From a virus, in the IMG/VR virus record IMGVR_UViG_3300036770_007034, positions 1 to 64,000 of that record: 64,000 nucleotides of DNA; one strand, written 5' to 3'. The notes under the pieces are model-generated. The model made no database searches and was not told the DNA's origin. It saw nothing but the letters and a program-made list of their open reading frames with translations. Position 1 is the first letter of the stretch; each line of letters opens with the position of its first letter. The translations under genes and the position numbers were made by a program. Positions 61,564 through 64,000 of the stretch are shown here, piece after piece.

Positions 61564-62738
61564 GATTGTTGTATTCTGTTGAGCAAGGTACTTAACCTAT
61601 CTATCTTGGATGCCATGAATAATTCTTGATTCCATATGAGATCACTTCGGCAGCTGAGATACATCTGGTGGAGATTAGTCGCGCATAATCTTTCTACTTC
61701 TAAACAAGCTCGATTCCAGCGCTCTGTGGTATTTTCTATCTGATCATAACTGTGATCAATCACATGATCGAATGTTCTGTATCCCATGTTTCGTAATTGT
61801 TGTATACTACCTGCAGCTCCGACAAGAACGAAAGGCTGACAATGCTTGATAGGTTTGAATGTCTTTTCTGTGAGGAACACTCCGCCACTTTGATCTACAT
61901 CCATATGAGTTTCTATTACTACATTGAGATAACTGTCCGAGAAATGTTTGTCTACAGTACTGGCATAAAGGTTATGCGTAGTACTATCTAGATCATCAGC
62001 ATGGAATGGACAACTCTTCAAAAACTCTTTGGTAATGGATCGTAAATCTCCGAAGCTATCGACTTCTATAGGATTGTCATCTTCGGGTTCTCCCACAGCG
62101 ATATTGGGATTATAAGAGAAATAACTGTGTTGATGTAATCCAAGATACCAGAATCTCGCCATGGTTGTGGCTCTCCACCATTTGTGTGTTCTTACTAACG
62201 CAGTGAAATGGCGACTCCGAAGATTTTCGTGATAGTCCAATGCTGGACTTTTATTGCGTAGTTGATATAGGAATTCGTCATCAACAAAATGTGTGAACCC
62301 AGTGATAGATGAAGCCGCGCTGTTGGCGCTGGTAAATTGTATCATCTTAGGATCTATTTCGTGTTGCTGACATAATTGATCGAGATGCTCTCGTATGCGT
62401 TGAGGATTATCACCTTCGCTGTAAAAAAACCAAACAGTAAGACTCTTCGACCTAAGTTTTTCTTTGATCATAGTAGGCATGATAGAAAACCAATCAACCT
62501 CAAAATCAAAGTAACTGATGCTGATAGGATATAAAGTATGTCGGTCGGCCTGTGTCCAATCAACAAACTGATATTCTATTCCGCACCGATCAAGATATTC
62601 AAAAAAATGCACAGGTTCGCTGAATGGCCAGTTGACGCTGAACTGTCTCCACTCGGGGGTGTAAGGTCTAGCCTCCCATCGAGCGAGGTTGGGGTAAGGA
62701 CGTCCGTCTACAAATCGATCTATACAAAACTTTACCAC
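61548..62738 (-). CDS. GT10-like glycosyltransferase family protein, long form
   Basis: A 396-residue member of the repeated family. Family blocks in the C-terminal half: NVVIETHMDVDQSGGVFLTE, TEKTFKPIKHCQPFVLVG, LRNMGYRTFDHVIDHSYD. The N-terminal half contains FVDWTQADRHTLYPISISY and VWFFYSEGDNP, where members such as 62732 have FLFWDQEPIHLD. It overlaps the amidinotransferase start by 16 bases and the next family member by seven. Confidence 0.68.
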   Translation of the reverse strand: MVKFCIDRFVDGRPYPNLARWEARPYTPEWRQFSVNWPFSEPVHFFEYLDRCGIEYQFVDWTQADRHTLYPISISYFDFEVDWFSIMPTMIKEKLRSKSLTVWFFYSEGDNPQRIREHLDQLCQQHEIDPKMIQFTSANSAASSITGFTHFVDDEFLYQLRNKSPALDYHENLRSRHFTALVRTHKWWRATTMARFWYLGLHQHSYFSYNPNIAVGEPEDDNPIEVDSFGDLRSITKEFLKSCPFHADDLDSTTHNLYASTVDKHFSDSYLNVVIETHMDVDQSGGVFLTEKTFKPIKHCQPFVLVGAAGSIQQLRNMGYRTFDHVIDHSYDQIENTTERWNRACLEVERLCATNLHQMYLSCRSDLIWNQELFMASKIDRLSTLLNRIQQSCKIS

Positions 62739-63781
62739 GACATTGCCATAGTTGATAATTCATTCCACAAGAGATCTTCAAATCCTTGTCCGTAAAACCA
62801 TTGGAAATTATGTTCGACTATAGGGACAAGATGTCTATGTAATTGTTGTTTTTCTTTTTGGGTCATATTGTGTAAATCACTCAACAATTTTCCTATACGC
62901 ATAATCCTAGCATCGTCGTTGTATTCGTCGTAGTCTTCGTTCCAAAATTCTCCAAATGTACGAAATCCGTAGCTTCTAAGATACTCCAGGCTTCCTTGAC
63001 ATGACACCAACACAAAAGGTTGTTGCATCACGATCGGCTTGAACGTTTTTTCTGTGAGGTGATGACGCCGACCTTGATACACAGTTTCTGTTACTACATG
63101 TAGCAGACTTTGATTGGCCAAAGACCACATGTCAACTTGGTGACTGTTTCCAGCATGATGCGCTCCATGATCAATCACTAATGGCAATTCTACATGTCCT
63201 AGTGGAATATCGTACTCTACACAGAGATCTCTCACATCGCGATTCTCATAAGGGCACACCGAAGGAAAACTAATCAAGTTATCTTCAACGAGTTCTCGAT
63301 CTACTAACTCGTTTAGTAGTTCTAATCTATGCCGTCTTTTTCCTCCGATGATGTTGTTGGGACAAAGGAATGTGTATTCTGGTATTCGATCTCGGAACTG
63401 AGTATAAGTCAAGATACGATTATATCCTCGATACCAGTCTAGACAAGCCCATCCGTGGAAAAAATAATATTCACTATCCCATCCGTATCTTTCACACACT
63501 GCATCAACAAATTCACTGTTTTTTTCGCTTGTGACCAATGTAGTACGACGACTACGGAATGTGTCAGCAAAACGATCTAGCGTATCGCGATGCACATCGA
63601 GATGTATGGGTTCTTGATCCCAGAACAAAAAGTTCCGCGACATCTCTTCAATATAGGGCAGTTGGCACAGCGATTCAAAGTCAGTACGACCAAAAGGATC
63701 AAAAAAATGGCTGCATTGGCCAGGTCGAGATTGTATTAGTGGAACAAAAATGTTACTATATATTTCATCGATACGAATCAT
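62732..63781 (-). CDS. GT10-like glycosyltransferase family protein
   Basis: A 349-residue family member: MIRIDEIYSNIFVPLIQSRP; FLFWDQEPIHLDVHRDTL; YTFLCPNNIIGGKRRHRLEL; then VTETVYQGRRHHLTEKTFKP and PFVLVSCQGSLEYLRSYGF. It is the first gene of the minus-strand accessory unit (62732 to 59780). Its ATG overlaps that of the divergent gene at 63780, so its promoter must lie inside that gene. Confidence 0.68.
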   Translation of the reverse strand: MIRIDEIYSNIFVPLIQSRPGQCSHFFDPFGRTDFESLCQLPYIEEMSRNFLFWDQEPIHLDVHRDTLDRFADTFRSRRTTLVTSEKNSEFVDAVCERYGWDSEYYFFHGWACLDWYRGYNRILTYTQFRDRIPEYTFLCPNNIIGGKRRHRLELLNELVDRELVEDNLISFPSVCPYENRDVRDLCVEYDIPLGHVELPLVIDHGAHHAGNSHQVDMWSLANQSLLHVVTETVYQGRRHHLTEKTFKPIVMQQPFVLVSCQGSLEYLRSYGFRTFGEFWNEDYDEYNDDARIMRIGKLLSDLHNMTQKEKQQLHRHLVPIVEHNFQWFYGQGFEDLLWNELSTMAMSW

Positions 63782-64000
63782 GTTTGACGTTTTTTACCTA
63801 AACAAACCCACTGGATTATTTCCACATGAGCGATCTGCTGACAGCATCGAGCATGCCTGTGAAATGTCGCGCACGAGATACTTATGGGTAGTAGACGGTC
63901 ATAATGACTATTCTCGGCACGACTGGTTGTGGGAACCTGTGCCATGGGAAGGTGAGCAGACACACGTATGGCCCAGCCAGCATCAAGAGAATGGCGGCAC
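63780..64000 (+). CDS. Marine-phage glycosyltransferase-like protein, N-terminal part (runs off window)
   Basis: Open to the window end (73 residues): MFDVFYLNKPTGLFPHERSA, SRTRYLWVVDGHNDYSRHDW, LWEPVPWEGEQTHVWPSQHQ. I recall the block WVVDGHNDYSxxDxLWEPxPWE as the start of a family common in marine phages near glycan genes; the function is not established. Divergent from 62732, the two start codons sharing bases 63780-63781. Confidence 0.7.
   Translation, partial: MFDVFYLNKPTGLFPHERSADSIEHACEMSRTRYLWVVDGHNDYSRHDWLWEPVPWEGEQTHVWPSQHQENGG

Noticed and set aside
1-64000. CRISPR arrays, insertion sequences, integrase or attachment sites
   Set aside because: No spaced direct repeats, transposase motifs or terminal inverted repeats were seen; the repeats found are protein-module or hairpin repeats.

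Overview
This window is a stretch of a T4-like myovirus genome, most likely from a marine phage. The evidence is a nearly complete T4 virion gene set: gp20, a gp67/gp68-type core protein, gp21, gp22, gp23, gp26, gp53, gp5, gp25, gp6, and gp48/gp54-like and tail-fibre proteins. It also carries the replication/recombination and late-transcription genes 46, 47 and 55, and repeated T4-type late promoters (core TAAATA, best copies CATAAATA). Several unnamed proteins resemble, from memory, families seen in marine cyano- and pelagimyoviruses. Nothing in the window identifies the host; no photosynthesis gene, tRNA, CRISPR, insertion sequence or integrase was seen.

Layout. 1-7382 (minus strand): the head module gp23, gp22, gp21, acidic prohead core protein, a small basic protein, portal gp20, then a tape-measure-like protein with a transglycosylase domain. 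7429-9761 (plus): gp26 with a probable -1 frameshift extension, then three small genes of unknown role. 9762-10050: a gene-free segment packed with hairpins, a possible pseudoknot and a terminator. 10199-16275 (minus): a GIY-YIG-like protein, a radical SAM enzyme, gp46, a broken glycosyltransferase-like gene, gp47 and late sigma factor gp55, the last behind a near-perfect sigma70 promoter. 16389-45372 (plus): baseplate and fibre module, including a 4,835-residue protein with an FG-GAP beta-propeller and carbohydrate-binding-like modules, ending in a strong terminator.

45444-64000 is the accessory region. A tightly overlapping plus-strand operon encodes three GT-A-like glycosyltransferase candidates, two members of a GT10-like family, four twitch-domain radical SAM paralogues plus a fifth of the same type (49589, 51985, 53334, 54668, 55869), an unrecognised 364-residue protein, a 33-residue basic peptide and a NodU/CmcH-type carbamoyltransferase. 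It meets a minus-strand operon with an SGNH hydrolase, an amidinotransferase and two more GT10-like proteins. Together these look like a pathway that builds, carbamoylates, amidinates and attaches an unusual sugar or peptide-derived group. The target (host surface glycan, virion protein or nucleic acid) cannot be told from sequence.

Four +1-frame ORFs with membrane segments are nested inside three radical SAM genes and the carbamoyltransferase. Three have good ribosome binding sites, and the host genes show skewed T-ending codons under them. These nested ORFs, the radical SAM array, the gp26 frameshift and the structured intergenic RNA are the main candidates for undescribed biology.
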